Program-made: the position numbers and the translations under genes | The notes under the pieces: generated by a model | Database searches by the model: none | Told to the model about the DNA's origin: nothing | The model's input: the letters and a program-made list of their open reading frames with translations, nothing else | From: JAATFS01 sp037145635 | GTDB lineage: Bacteria; Pseudomonadota; Gammaproteobacteria; Xanthomonadales; Xanthomonadaceae | DNA length: 64,000 nt | Reading direction: 5' to 3' | NCBI GenBank assembly: GCA_037145635.1 | Contig: JBBCXB010000007.1 | Location: forward strand, 143,976-207,975 | Part shown: one piece after another, positions 1-9,627 of the stretch | Layout of the letters: every line of letters starts with the position of its first letter | How positions within the stretch are numbered: the first letter of the stretch is position 1

Positions 1-312
1 GCTCAGTGCGATGGGAGGAGTGAAAGGGCCCGCTGGCGCGGTGCCCGTCTCCGGCGAACCGCCGGGGTGACTCAAACTCCCCCATTGTCGCGCGTGTGGC
101 CGCCGCGGGCAAAACCGCCTGCGCGATGAAACCATCGGCGGTTCGCGCGGCCGCGCACAGTACGCGGCGGTATGCTGCGATGCCGGGACATGACGGGGCC
201 GCGTTCGCTGCACCTCATGGGGATGCGGCCGCGACCGACGTGGCGAAGCCTGTTGCCTGCGCCGCCCGAGCTACCCGCGCCAGCGCCGGCGCTGCGCCCC
301 GGCAGGCCGCCG
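1..312. other. No gene recognised
   Basis: I find no reading frame with protein-like composition here. The open frames on both strands are rich in Arg, Ala and Pro, as expected for antisense or noncoding DNA at this base composition. The stretch lies downstream of the minus-strand pseudouridine-synthase-like gene. Confidence 0.5.
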
Positions 313-1050
313 CTAGAAGCGTGCGCCCACCGGCAGGTAGCGCCAGGCCCCCGGCGGCATCGCCCCGTCCGGCCCCTTGCCCAGCGCGATCTTGCCGAGG
401 CGCAGGCGCCGGATCGACACCACCTGCAGCCCGACCTGCGCGCACATGGCGCGCAGCTGGCCCGGGCGCACCGCCTTGATCGCGAAGCGCAGCCGGGTCT
501 CGTTCTGCCAGCTGACCTTGCACGGCGGCAGTACGCGCCCGTCCAGCTGCAGGCCATGGCTCAGCCGCTGCAGCCCGTAGGGCGCGATCGCGCCGTCGAT
601 CTCGACGATGTACTCGTGCTCGACCTGGTCGGCTTCCTCGGTCAGCCGGCGCTGTACGCGGCCGTCCTGCGACAGCACCACCAGGCCGCTGGCCTCCGGC
701 TCCAGCGCGGCCAGCACGCTCAGCCGCTGGAAGTGCCGCTGCAGCAGGCGCACCTCGGACGGGTCGTCGGCCCAGCGCGTGGCGGGCGTCGCCAGTCCCG
801 AGGCCGGATCCGCGCCCGCCGCCGCGTCGATGCCGGCGGGCTTGTGCCACAGCAGCGTGGCCGGCTCGACCGGCTCCCGCCGCGCTTGCGGATCCAGCTC
901 GACCCGCTCGTCGGTCACCGGATGCTGCGGCCGCTCCACCACCTGGCCGTCGACCGAGACCCAGCCGTTCCGGATGTACTGCTCGACCTCGGCGCGCGAG
1001 CAGCCGAACAACTCGGAAACACGATGGGCAAGGCGGACCGGAGCAGTCAT
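313..1050 (-). CDS. RsuA/RluF-family pseudouridine synthase-like protein, catalytic Asp replaced
   Basis: A 245-residue protein with an N-terminal S4 RNA-binding domain (about residues 5-50) and the fold order of RluF/RsuA-type rRNA pseudouridine synthases. It keeps the HKPAG segment (Lys70) and the C-terminal LGKIALG region that matches the family. In the family the catalytic segment reads GRLDxxSxGL; here the aligned segment is AALEPEASGL, so the catalytic Asp is Glu117 and the preceding Arg is Ala. The later RQIRRM motif is also degenerate (GQLRAM). The fold is recognisable, so the protein may bind rRNA, but isomerase activity is doubtful. The start is the ATG giving MTAPVRLAH; an in-frame TTG five codons upstream (position 1065) is an alternative. 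Confidence 0.8.
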   Translation of the reverse strand: MTAPVRLAHRVSELFGCSRAEVEQYIRNGWVSVDGQVVERPQHPVTDERVELDPQARREPVEPATLLWHKPAGIDAAAGADPASGLATPATRWADDPSEVRLLQRHFQRLSVLAALEPEASGLVVLSQDGRVQRRLTEEADQVEHEYIVEIDGAIAPYGLQRLSHGLQLDGRVLPPCKVSWQNETRLRFAIKAVRPGQLRAMCAQVGLQVVSIRRLRLGKIALGKGPDGAMPPGAWRYLPVGARF

Positions 1051-1452
1051 GGCAACAACCAGCAAAGGGGTTCGCAGGGTACACGCACCCGCCGGTGGCC
1101 GTTGCGGCCGGCGCTCCCGGGCACCGTTCGCGCGACCGCGAAGGCCCGCGCGCGCTCACGGAGGCGTGGCCGCGACCTGCAGATCGGCGCGGGCGCATCG
1201 CCCCGGACGGAATACGACATGCGCATGTGCAGCGTCCCGGGCGGCCGGCGACGGCGGGACGGCGAAGCGGCAATCGGAAGTCGACGTTCCCCCGGTAGAC
1301 CGGCACGGGCGGCGACGTATGCGCGCGGGCGGCGCGCCGCGGCCACCGTCGCCAGGCGAGGGTCCCGCAAAAAAAAAGGCGCAGCCGATGGCTGCGCCTG
1401 ATGGCCCGCGTGCGCCGGGAGAGAGACGGCGCACGCGAAGGCATTCCGCTGT
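1051..1452. other. Intergenic, holds one terminator
   Basis: Four hundred bases between two minus-strand genes. Apart from the terminator at 1369-1398 I see no gene; the open frames on both strands have noncoding composition. It should contain the promoter of the pseudouridine-synthase-like gene, but I could not identify convincing -35/-10 boxes. Confidence 0.4.
1369..1398 (-). terminator. Rho-independent terminator
   Basis: Perfect 9-bp stem GGCGCAGCC / GGCTGCGCC with a 3-base loop. On the minus strand it is followed by a run of nine T. It lies about 55 bp past the stop codon of the lipoprotein gene and very likely ends that transcript. Confidence 0.85.
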
Positions 1453-1959
1453 TTACTTGACGGTGAAATCCTGCGCGGTCCCGGCAGGCTTGCCGTCGAC
1501 CATCACCTCGGCCTTGTACTTGCCGGCCGGCCAGCCGCTGGGCTTGCTGAACTCGATGTTGGTGGTCTCGGCGCCCGTGGTGTTGAGCGTGGCGGACTGC
1601 TCACCGGCCACCTGGCCGTCCTGGAAGGTCAGCTTGGCGGCGACCGGCACGTTGCTGGCGGTGCCGTCGGTCTTCACCGAGACGATGATCTTATCCTTGC
1701 TGGCCAGCGTGGTGGCCGGCGTCACGGTCTTGTCGGCAGCGGCGGTGTTGCCGACCGCCACGCTCGACACCGTCACCGGCGCAGCGGCCGGGGCGGCGGC
1801 CGGCGGCGCAGGCTCGGCCGGCGCAGGCGCGGTCTCGGTCGCCGCCGGGGTGGCGGTGGAATCGACGGTGGCGGTGTCTTCCTTCTTCTTGCAGCCGGCC
1901 AGGGCCAGGGTGCCGGCCAGGGCCAGGATCATCGCGCTGGAAAGGGTGGTATTACGCAT
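1453..1959 (-). CDS. Putative lipoprotein, unknown function
   Basis: A 168-residue protein with a clear lipoprotein signal: hydrophobic core followed by the lipobox LAGC, then Lys-rich CKKKED. A long Ala/Pro/Thr linker (about residues 30-75) leads to a C-terminal beta-rich domain of about 85 residues with a PAGKYKAEVMVDGK segment, suggestive of an immunoglobulin-like or chaperone-like fold. GGAGG sits just upstream of the ATG. A strong terminator follows. It lies downstream of, and on the same strand as, the LysM protein, so both may act at the cell envelope. I do not recognise a named family. Confidence 0.75.
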   Translation of the reverse strand: MRNTTLSSAMILALAGTLALAGCKKKEDTATVDSTATPAATETAPAPAEPAPPAAAPAAAPVTVSSVAVGNTAAADKTVTPATTLASKDKIIVSVKTDGTASNVPVAAKLTFQDGQVAGEQSATLNTTGAETTNIEFSKPSGWPAGKYKAEVMVDGKPAGTAQDFTVK

Positions 1960-2027
1960 GGGGCTTCCTCCGTGAGGTGCAAAGGGGTGTCGTGCCGCCG
2001 GCGGCGGCGCGACGGGGATCGGATCGG

Positions 2028-2327
2028 TCAGGCCGACTGCGCGGGAATGCGCAGGGTCTGGCCCGGCTGGATCTTGTCCGGGTCGTCGAGTACGTCGCGG
2101 TTGGCCTCGAAGATCTTCTTCCAGGCGTTGCCGTCGCCGTAATGGTGCTTGGCGATCTTGGACAGGGAATCACCGCTCTGCACGGTGTAAGACTGTTCGC
2201 CCACGATCTCGGCGGTGCTGTCGACCGTGGCGGCGACATCGGAGAAATCGGCCTGCGGAACCACTTCGGCGCTGCTGTCCACCTTGGACGTGACGTCGGA
2301 AAAATCCGCTTTCTTTTCGGTACCCAT
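2028..2327 (-). CDS. LysM domain protein
   Basis: A 99-residue protein with one C-terminal LysM domain (YTVQSGDSLSKIAKHHYGD ... IQPGQTLRIP), a peptidoglycan/GlcNAc-binding module. It resembles the LysM half of E. coli Kbp (YgaU), but the BON domain of Kbp is missing. In its place are two near-identical units of about 19 residues, ADFSDVTSKVDSSAEVV and ADFSDVAATVDSTAEIV. No signal peptide is visible with the chosen ATG (MGTEKK), which has AGGT upstream; a 12-codon longer frame exists but adds nothing signal-like. Kbp is a potassium-binding protein; that role is not shown here. Confidence 0.8.
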   Translation of the reverse strand: MGTEKKADFSDVTSKVDSSAEVVPQADFSDVAATVDSTAEIVGEQSYTVQSGDSLSKIAKHHYGDGNAWKKIFEANRDVLDDPDKIQPGQTLRIPAQSA

Positions 2328-2432
2328 CGTCGTGCTACCTGCTGCGATGAACGTGGCAGGCAAAGTGGCATGGGGCGCGTTAAGGGTGGATCGCGCCGAC
2401 GTGAAGCCGGCGCGATCCGGTCAGCCGCCGTT

Positions 2433-3245
2433 CTACTGGCGCGGATCACGCAGCGCCGAGAGGACCTCAGGCACGGATGCGCTGGTGCGCAGCGGGTTGA
2501 TGTCCAGGCCGCCGCGGCGGGTGTAGCGCGCTTCCACCGCCAGCCACTGCGGCCGGCAGCGCGTAGTCACGTCATGGAAGATGCGCTCCACGCATTGCTC
2601 GTGGAACTCGGCGTGGTCGCGGAAGCTCACCAGGTAGCGCAACAGGCCTTCGCGGTCGATCGCCGCGCCGGCATAGCGCAGCGTCACGCTGGCCCAGTCC
2701 GGCTGCCCGGTGACCGGGCAGTTGGACTTCAGCAGCGCCGAGACCAGGGTCTCCTCGACCTGCGGGCCGGTCGCGCTCAGGTAGCCGGCGTTGGGGGGGC
2801 CGTAGTCGTCGATGCTCACGTCCAGCGAGTCGATCGATGTGCCCTCGCCCACCGCGTCCACCGGCGGCAGCCCGAACTCGACCCCGACATCGGCGCCGGC
2901 GCGCGCCGACAGATCGGTGGCGATGCACTCGCGCAGGGCGGCGGCGCTGTTGAAGCGGGCGGCGTTGAGCGAGTTGAGGTAGAGCTTGAGCGACTTGGAT
3001 TCGATCAGCGACGGCGAGTCGCAGGGCACCTTCAGCGTGGCCGTGGCCACGCAGGGCTTGCCGTGGGCGTCGAGCCAGCCCAGTTCGTAGGCGTGCCAGC
3101 GGTCGTGGCCGACGAACGGCAGCGGGGTGCCGAGGCCGATCTCGTCGCGGCCGGCCGAGCGCGGGATGGGGAACAGCAGCGACGGGTCGTAGCCCGACGG
3201 GTACGCGACCTCGCGGCCGAGGGTGGAGTCCTGGGGGGTATTCAT
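2433..3245 (-). CDS. queF: NADPH-dependent 7-cyano-7-deazaguanine reductase QueF
   Basis: A 270-residue long-form QueF, which reduces preQ0 to preQ1 in queuosine biosynthesis in the cytoplasm. It carries the family signature ESKSLKLYLNS (residues 82-92) and the catalytic Cys176 in SNCPVTGQPDW with Asp183 seven residues later, the same spacing as Cys190/Asp197 of the E. coli enzyme. The length matches the two-domain tunnelling-fold proteobacterial type. A TAGAAT box very close to the ATG on the minus strand could be its -10 element. No other queuosine genes are nearby. Confidence 0.96.
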   Translation of the reverse strand: MNTPQDSTLGREVAYPSGYDPSLLFPIPRSAGRDEIGLGTPLPFVGHDRWHAYELGWLDAHGKPCVATATLKVPCDSPSLIESKSLKLYLNSLNAARFNSAAALRECIATDLSARAGADVGVEFGLPPVDAVGEGTSIDSLDVSIDDYGPPNAGYLSATGPQVEETLVSALLKSNCPVTGQPDWASVTLRYAGAAIDREGLLRYLVSFRDHAEFHEQCVERIFHDVTTRCRPQWLAVEARYTRRGGLDINPLRTSASVPEVLSALRDPRQ

Positions 3246-3371
3246 GCGGACATTCTAGGAAGTGGCCGCTGGCCGGCAGATGTACGGCCGGGCGCAGCGA
3301 CCGCGCCCGGCCTGCCCTGGCGCCGGGCCGCGGATGGCCCCGGCCCTCGGCCCCTCTGCCCGGCCCCGCGG

Positions 3372-4688
3372 TCAGCCGGCCTGGCCCTGGTGCAGGTAGT
3401 CCAGCGAGACCTGCAGCAGCGCGCGCAGGCCCACGTCCAGCGAGGCCTCGTCGAGGAGGAACTGCGGCGAGTGGTTGCTCGGCGCGGTCGCCGGATCGAT
3501 GCCGGCGCCGGTGGAACCGACGAAGAAGAACATCGCCGGCACCTGCTGGGCGTAGAACGAGAAGTCCTCCGCGCCCATCTGCAGCGACGGTTCGTAGACG
3601 TTGTCGGCCCCGACCACCGCCTGCAGGCTCGGCAGCATCCTGGCGGTCAGCGCCGGGTCGTTGACCGTGGCCGGGTTGCCGTCCTGGTCCGGAATGTGGG
3701 CCTCGACCCGGGCGCCGTGCGCGGCGGCGGTGTGCTCGGCGACGGTCCTGAGGTCGGCGAAGATCTGCTGGCGCATGCCTTCGTCGAAGGTGCGGATGGT
3801 GCCGACCATCTCCACGTCGTCGGGGATGATGTTGTAGCGGATGCCGCCCTTGATCGCGCCGAAGCTGACCACCGCCGGCTGCTTGGACAGGTTGGCGCGG
3901 CGGCTGACCACGGTCTGCGCGGTGCCGATCAGGTCGGCACCGGCCACGATCGGGTCGATCCCGTTCCACGGCGCCGAGCCGTGGGTCTGGCGTCCGATCA
4001 CCTTGATGTTGAAGCGGTCCGAGGCGGCCATCAGCGGCCCGCCGCGCACCGCGATGCGGCCGGCCTGGACGCTGGAGAACACGTGCAGCCCGAACACCGC
4101 CTGCGGCTTGAAGTCAGCGAACAGGCCCTCCTTGAGCATCAGCGCGGCCCCGCCCTCCTCGTTGCCGGGCGCGCCCTCCTCGGCCGGCTGGAACACCAGC
4201 ATCACCTCGCCCGGCAGCTGCGCGCGCATCGCCACCAGGGCGTCGGCCACGCCCAGCAGGATCGCGGTATGGGCGTCGTGGCCGCAGGCGTGCATCACCC
4301 CCACGGTCTCGCCGCGGTACTCGCCGGTGGCCTTGGAGGCATAGGGCAGGCCGGTCTGCTCGGTGACCGGCAGTGCGTCCATGTCCGCGCGCAACGCGAT
4401 CCGCGGGCCCGGCCGGCCGCCCTTGATCACCGCCACCACGCCGTGGCGGGCGATGCCGGTGCGCGGCTTGAGCCCGAGCCGGCGCAGGTGCTCGGCGACC
4501 TTGGCCGAGGTGCGCTCCTCACGGTTGGACAGCTCCGGGTGCTGGTGGAAGTCGCGGCGCCACTCGACCACCTGGGCCTGCAGCTTGGTCGCGGCGGCCT
4601 GCACCTCCGGGCGTTCGCCGGACTGGGCGGCGGCGAGCGCCGGGGCGGCCAGCAGCAGCGAACAGGCCAACAGGCGGGAAGACGGCAT
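3372..4688 (-). CDS. Secreted M20 family amidohydrolase (hippurate hydrolase-like)
   Basis: A 438-residue metal-dependent amidohydrolase of the M20D group (HipO, IAA-amino acid hydrolases). Visible motifs are ALRADMDALPV, the metal-site segment HACGHDAHTAIL, PAEEGAPGNEEGGA, and GAEDFSFY near the C-terminus. The start is the internal ATG (MPSSRLLACSLLLAA), which gives a typical signal peptide cleaved after an Ala-rich core and has AGGA about 10 bases upstream; the longer open frame has no such features. Export to the periplasm or outside suggests nutritional deacylation of N-acyl amino acids. Substrate not predictable. It is divergent from the RND efflux operon. Confidence 0.9.
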   Translation of the reverse strand: MPSSRLLACSLLLAAPALAAAQSGERPEVQAAATKLQAQVVEWRRDFHQHPELSNREERTSAKVAEHLRRLGLKPRTGIARHGVVAVIKGGRPGPRIALRADMDALPVTEQTGLPYASKATGEYRGETVGVMHACGHDAHTAILLGVADALVAMRAQLPGEVMLVFQPAEEGAPGNEEGGAALMLKEGLFADFKPQAVFGLHVFSSVQAGRIAVRGGPLMAASDRFNIKVIGRQTHGSAPWNGIDPIVAGADLIGTAQTVVSRRANLSKQPAVVSFGAIKGGIRYNIIPDDVEMVGTIRTFDEGMRQQIFADLRTVAEHTAAAHGARVEAHIPDQDGNPATVNDPALTARMLPSLQAVVGADNVYEPSLQMGAEDFSFYAQQVPAMFFFVGSTGAGIDPATAPSNHSPQFLLDEASLDVGLRALLQVSLDYLHQGQAG

Positions 4689-4952
4689 GGCGGGGTTCCT
4701 GAGGGTGGGGAACCCCGAATGTAGAGCAGAATGCGTCACGGCCGCCAACCCGCCGGCCACACCCGGTCAACCGGGTGCCACCCGGTGCGTTGATCATCGG
4801 CCGGTGCGGCGGGTGGCCCCCGCCGGACCCGGCGGCCCCCGGACTGTCCCTTCAGTCATGGTCCAATCCGCCGGAGCCGACGATATGCTTCCCGCCTAGC
4901 CCACCGGCGGCGCGCGTCCCGCGCCCCCACCCCCGCCCTCAGGAGTTGTCGA

Positions 4953-6194
4953 ATGTCGCGTTTCTGGAAGATCTCGCTGCTGGTCGTGGCAGCGGTCGTG
5001 GTACTGGCCGTGGGGGCGCGGATGCTGCGCGGCGGGGGCCAGGGCAAGCCGGGCGCGGGCGACGGCGACGCCGCCGCCCAGGACAGCGGGCCGGTGCCGG
5101 TCACGGTGGTGGCCGCGGCCACCCAGGACGTGCCGGTCTACGCCAATGCACTGGGAACGGTGACCGCGCTCAACACGGTCACGGTCAACCCGCAGGTCGG
5201 CGGCCAGCTGATGAGCCTGAACTTCCGTGAGGGCGAGGAAGTGAAGAAGGGCCAGCTGCTGGCCCAGATCGACCCGCGCTCGCTGCAGGCCAGCCTCGAC
5301 GAGGCCGCCGCGGCCAAGCGCCAGAACCAGGCACTGCTGGCCACCGCGCGCGCCAACTACCAGCGCTCCAACGCGCCGGAGTACCAGCAGTACGTGGCCA
5401 AGACCGACCTGGAGACCCAGCGCAACCAGGTCAGCCAGTACGAGGGCGCGGTGGCCGCCAACGACGCCTCGATGCGCGCCGCCCAGGTGCAGTTGCAGTT
5501 CACCCGCATCGTCGCGCCGATCGACGGCATCGCCGGCATCCGCGGGGTGGACGTGGGCAACATCGTCAGCACCAGCTCCAGCATCGTCACGCTCACCCAG
5601 ATCCACCCGATCTACGTAGCCTTCAACCTGCCCGAGCGCCAGCTGACCGCGGTGCGCCAGGGCCAAGCGAGCGCACCGCTCGACGTGGCCGCGCTCGACC
5701 GCGGCGACGCCCATGTCATCAGCGGCGACGGCAAGCTGGACGTGATCGACAACGTCATCAGCAGCGACAGCGGCACCTTCGGCGCGCGCGCGATCTTCCC
5801 CAACACCGACAACGCGCTGTGGCCGGGCCAGTTCGTCAACGTGCGCCTGCAGCTGAGCACGATCGGCAACGGCGTGGTGGTGCCGACCCAGGCGGTGCAG
5901 CGCGGGCCGGACGGCGACTACGTCTACGTGGTCGGCAACGACAGCACCGCGCAGATGCGCACCGTCACCCAGGGGGTGGAGGTCGGCGACAGCCACGTGC
6001 AGATCACCAAGGGCCTGAAGAGCGGCGAACGGGTGGTGACCGAGGGCCAGTTCCGGCTCAAGCCGGGCAGCAAGGTCAACGCGCTGAAGCCCGGCGAGAC
6101 CCCGCCCGAGCCGACCGAGGCCGAGCTCAAGGCCGCGCAGGACAAGCAGCAGCGCAGCGGCGGCGGCGGCCGTCGCGGTGGCGGCCCGCGCTGA
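4953..6194 (+). CDS. RND efflux periplasmic adaptor (MdtA/MexA family)
   Basis: A 413-residue membrane fusion protein. It has a single N-terminal membrane anchor (residues 5-25), biotinyl-lipoyl-like and beta-barrel domains (GTVTALNTVTVNPQVGG, EGEEVKKGQLLAQIDPRS), an alpha hairpin, and the barrel segment WPGQFVNVRL. Its closest named relatives are MdtA-type adaptors, which bridge the inner-membrane pump and an outer-membrane channel. The C-terminus is an unusual Gly/Arg tail (GGGGRRGGGPR). AGGAG is correctly placed before the ATG. It is the first gene of a three-gene operon with two RND permeases. Confidence 0.93.
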   Translation: MSRFWKISLLVVAAVVVLAVGARMLRGGGQGKPGAGDGDAAAQDSGPVPVTVVAAATQDVPVYANALGTVTALNTVTVNPQVGGQLMSLNFREGEEVKKGQLLAQIDPRSLQASLDEAAAAKRQNQALLATARANYQRSNAPEYQQYVAKTDLETQRNQVSQYEGAVAANDASMRAAQVQLQFTRIVAPIDGIAGIRGVDVGNIVSTSSSIVTLTQIHPIYVAFNLPERQLTAVRQGQASAPLDVAALDRGDAHVISGDGKLDVIDNVISSDSGTFGARAIFPNTDNALWPGQFVNVRLQLSTIGNGVVVPTQAVQRGPDGDYVYVVGNDSTAQMRTVTQGVEVGDSHVQITKGLKSGERVVTEGQFRLKPGSKVNALKPGETPPEPTEAELKAAQDKQQRSGGGGRRGGGPR

Positions 6195-6287
6195 CCCGCA
6201 CCCGGCGGCGACGGCCCGGCCGTCCCGCCCGCGCGCCGGCGCTCCCCGCGCCGGCACCGACTGACGTTTCCAGCAAGGACACCCCCC

Positions 6288-9200
6288 GTGGGCTTCTCGA
6301 CGATCTTCATCCGCCGTCCCATCGCCACCTCGCTGCTGATGGCGGGCGTGCTGCTGCTGGGCATCCTCGGCTATCGCCAGCTGCCGGTGTCGGCACTGCC
6401 GGAAATCGACGCGCCCAGCCTGGTGGTGACCACCCAGTACCCGGGCGCCAACGCCAGCACCATGGCCTCGCTGGTGACCACGCCGCTGGAGCGCCAGTTC
6501 GGGCAGATCTCCGGGCTGGACATGATGACCTCCGACTCGTCGGCCGGCCTGTCCACGATCATCCTGCAGTTCTCGATGGACCGCGACATCGACATCGCCG
6601 CCCAGGACGTGCAGGCGGCGATCCGCCAGGCCACCCTGCCCTCGTCGCTGCCCTACCAGCCGGTCTACAACCGGGTGAACCCGGCCGACGCGGCGATCCT
6701 GACCCTCAAGCTCACCTCCGACACGCTGCCACTGCGTGACGTCAACAACTACGCCGACTCGATCCTGGCCCAGCGCCTGTCGCAGGTGCCGGGCGTGGGC
6801 CTGGTGTCGATCGCCGGCAACGTGCGCCCGGCCGTGCGCATCCAGGTCAACCCGGCGCAGCTGTCGAACATGGGCCTGACCCTGGAGTCGCTGCGCAGCG
6901 CGCTGACCCAGACCAACGTCAGCGCGCCGAAGGGCTCGCTCAACGGCAAGACCCAGTCCTACAGCATCGGCACCAACGACCAGCTCACCGACGCGGCGCA
7001 GTACCGCGACACCATCATCAGCTATGACAACGGCCGCCCGGTGCGGCTGGCGGACGTGGCCGAGGTGGTGGACGGGGTCGAGAACGACCAGCTCGCGGCC
7101 TGGGCCGACGGCAAGCCGGCGGTGCTGCTGGAGATCCGCCGCCAGCCCGGCGCCAACATCGTGCAGACCGTCGAGCACATCCGCGCGATCCTGCCGCAGC
7201 TGCAGTCGGTGCTGCCGTCGGACGTGCACCTGGAGGTGTTCTCCGACCGCACCGAGACCATCCGCGCCTCGGTGCACGAGGTCAAGTTCACGCTGATCCT
7301 GACCATCGGCCTGGTGGTGGCGGTGATCTTCGTGTTCCTGCGCCGGCTGTGGGCCACGATCATCCCGTCGGTGGCGGTACCGCTGTCGCTGGCCGGCACC
7401 TTCGGAGTGATGGCATTCGCGGGCATGTCGCTGGACAACCTGTCGCTGATGGCGCTGGTGGTGGCCACCGGCTTCGTGGTGGACGACGCGATCGTGATGA
7501 TCGAGAACATCGTGCGCTACATCGAGCAGGGCAAGAGCGGCCGCGAGGCGGCCGAGATCGGCGCGCGCCAGATCGGCTTCACCGTGCTGTCGCTGACCGT
7601 GTCGCTGGTGGCGGTGTTCCTGCCGCTGCTGCTGATGCCCGGGGTCACCGGCCGGCTGTTCCACGAGTTCGCCTGGGTGCTGTCGATCGCGGTGGTGATC
7701 TCGATGCTGGTGTCGCTGACGCTGACGCCGATGATGTGCGCCTACCTGCTCAAGCCGGACGCACTGCCCGAGGGCGAGGACGCGCACGAACGCGCGCACG
7801 CGTCCGGCAAGACGAACCTGTGGACGCGCACCGTGGCGCTGTACGAGCGGACCCTGGACTGGGTGCTGGGCCACCAGCCGCTGACCCTGGCCGTGGCGAT
7901 CGCGGCGGTGGCGCTGACCGTGGTGCTGTACGTGGCGATCCCGAAGGGACTGCTGCCGGAGCAGGACACCGGACTGGTCACCGGCGTGGTGCAGGCCGAC
8001 CAGAACGTCGCCTTCCCGCAGATGGAGCAGCGCACCCAGGCGGTGGCCGCGGCGCTGCGCAAGGACCCGGCGGTGACCGGCGTGGCCGCGTTCATCGGCG
8101 CCGGCACCATGAATCCCACCCTCAACCAGGGCCAGCTGTCGATCGTGCTCAAGGAACGCGGCGAGCGCGACGACCTGGAGACCATCCTGGCGCGGCTGCA
8201 GGACGACGTGGCCGGCATCCCGGGCGTGGCGCTGTACCTGAAGCCGGTGCAGGACGTCACCCTGGACACCCGCGTGGCCGCCACCGAATACCAGTACTCG
8301 CTGTCGGACGTGGACAGCACCGAGCTGGCCGAATGGGCCGGCAAGATGACCGAGGCGATGCGCAAGCTGCCGGAGCTGGCCGATGTCGACAACAACCTCG
8401 CCAGCCAGGGCCGCGCGCTGGAGCTGACCGTCGACCGCGACAAGGCCAGCCGGCTCGGCGTGCCGATGCAGACCATCGACGACACGCTGTACGACGCCTT
8501 CGGCCAGCGCCAGATCTCCACCATCTTCACCGAGCTCAACCAGTACCGGGTGGTGCTGGAGGTGGCGCCGGCGTTCCGCAGCAGCACCGCGCTGATGAAC
8601 CAGCTGGCGGTGGCCAGCAACGGCAGCGGCGCGCTGACCGGCACCAACGCCACCAGCTTCGGCCAGGTGACCTCGTCGAACTCCTCCACCGCCACCGGCA
8701 CCGGCGAGCAGAACACCGGCATCACCGTCGGCGCCGGCAGCATCATCCCGCTGTCGGCGCTGGCCGAGGCCCGGGTCGGCAACACCCCGCTGGTGGTCAG
8801 CCACCAGCAGCAGCTGCCGGCGGTGACGGTCTCGTTCAACCTGGCGCCGGGCCACTCGCTGTCGCAGGCGGTGGCGGCGATCGAGCAGGCGCGCGAGGCG
8901 CTGAAGATCCCCAGCCAGGTGCACGCGCAGTTCGTCGGCAAGGCGGCCGAGTTCACCGGCAGCCAGACCGACATCGTGTGGCTGCTGCTGGCCTCGATCG
9001 TGGTGATCTACATCGTGCTGGGGGTGCTCTACGAGAGCTACATCCATCCGCTGACGATCATCTCCACGCTGCCGCCGGCCGGCGTCGGCGCGCTGCTGGC
9101 GCTGATGCTGTGCGGCCTGAGCCTGTCGGTGGACGGCATCGTCGGCATCGTGCTGCTGATCGGCATCGTCAAGAAGAACGCGATCATGATGATCGACTTC

Positions 9201-9536
9201 GCGATCGAGGCACGGCGCACCGGCGCCAGCGCGCACGACGCGATCCGCCGTGCCTGCCTGCTGCGCTTCCGCCCGATCATGATGACCACCGCCGCGGCGA
9301 TGCTGGGCGCGCTGCCGCTGGCGCTGGGCACTGGCATCGGCTCGGAGCTGCGGCGCCCGCTGGGCATCGCCATCGTCGGTGGCCTGCTGCTGTCGCAGCT
9401 GGTCACGCTGTACACCACGCCGGTGATCTACCTGTACATGGAGCGCTTCTCCGAGCGCCTGCGCGGCTGGCGCGAGCGCCGTGCCGCGCGCCATGACGGC
9501 GTGCCCCCGACCTCCACGCCGGAACGCCCGGCATGA
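6288..9536 (+). CDS. RND multidrug efflux permease, MdtB-like
   Basis: A 1082-residue inner-membrane proton-driven pump subunit with the classic RND plan of 12 membrane segments and two large periplasmic loops. It opens with FIRRPIATSLLMAG, carries the proton-relay Asp pair in FVVDDAIVMIEN (TM4), and has the TM10-11 segment GIVKKNAIMMIDFAIEA. The translation start is GTG with AAGGA upstream; no ATG gives a comparable N-terminus. With the following paralogue it matches the MdtB/MdtC heteromultimer arrangement. Typical substrates of that system are bile salts and novobiocin in enterobacteria; substrates here are unknown. Confidence 0.93.
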   Translation: MGFSTIFIRRPIATSLLMAGVLLLGILGYRQLPVSALPEIDAPSLVVTTQYPGANASTMASLVTTPLERQFGQISGLDMMTSDSSAGLSTIILQFSMDRDIDIAAQDVQAAIRQATLPSSLPYQPVYNRVNPADAAILTLKLTSDTLPLRDVNNYADSILAQRLSQVPGVGLVSIAGNVRPAVRIQVNPAQLSNMGLTLESLRSALTQTNVSAPKGSLNGKTQSYSIGTNDQLTDAAQYRDTIISYDNGRPVRLADVAEVVDGVENDQLAAWADGKPAVLLEIRRQPGANIVQTVEHIRAILPQLQSVLPSDVHLEVFSDRTETIRASVHEVKFTLILTIGLVVAVIFVFLRRLWATIIPSVAVPLSLAGTFGVMAFAGMSLDNLSLMALVVATGFVVDDAIVMIENIVRYIEQGKSGREAAEIGARQIGFTVLSLTVSLVAVFLPLLLMPGVTGRLFHEFAWVLSIAVVISMLVSLTLTPMMCAYLLKPDALPEGEDAHERAHASGKTNLWTRTVALYERTLDWVLGHQPLTLAVAIAAVALTVVLYVAIPKGLLPEQDTGLVTGVVQADQNVAFPQMEQRTQAVAAALRKDPAVTGVAAFIGAGTMNPTLNQGQLSIVLKERGERDDLETILARLQDDVAGIPGVALYLKPVQDVTLDTRVAATEYQYSLSDVDSTELAEWAGKMTEAMRKLPELADVDNNLASQGRALELTVDRDKASRLGVPMQTIDDTLYDAFGQRQISTIFTELNQYRVVLEVAPAFRSSTALMNQLAVASNGSGALTGTNATSFGQVTSSNSSTATGTGEQNTGITVGAGSIIPLSALAEARVGNTPLVVSHQQQLPAVTVSFNLAPGHSLSQAVAAIEQAREALKIPSQVHAQFVGKAAEFTGSQTDIVWLLLASIVVIYIVLGVLYESYIHPLTIISTLPPAGVGALLALMLCGLSLSVDGIVGIVLLIGIVKKNAIMMIDFAIEARRTGASAHDAIRRACLLRFRPIMMTTAAAMLGALPLALGTGIGSELRRPLGIAIVGGLLLSQLVTLYTTPVIYLYMERFSERLRGWRERRAARHDGVPPTSTPERPA

Positions 9537-9627
9537 AGACTGCCGCAACGATTGCCGGTCGGGTTGCCGGCATGCGACTTCGCCCGCGCGCACGCATGCG
9601 TGGCGGCCGCGTCGGCCTTGGCGTTTG

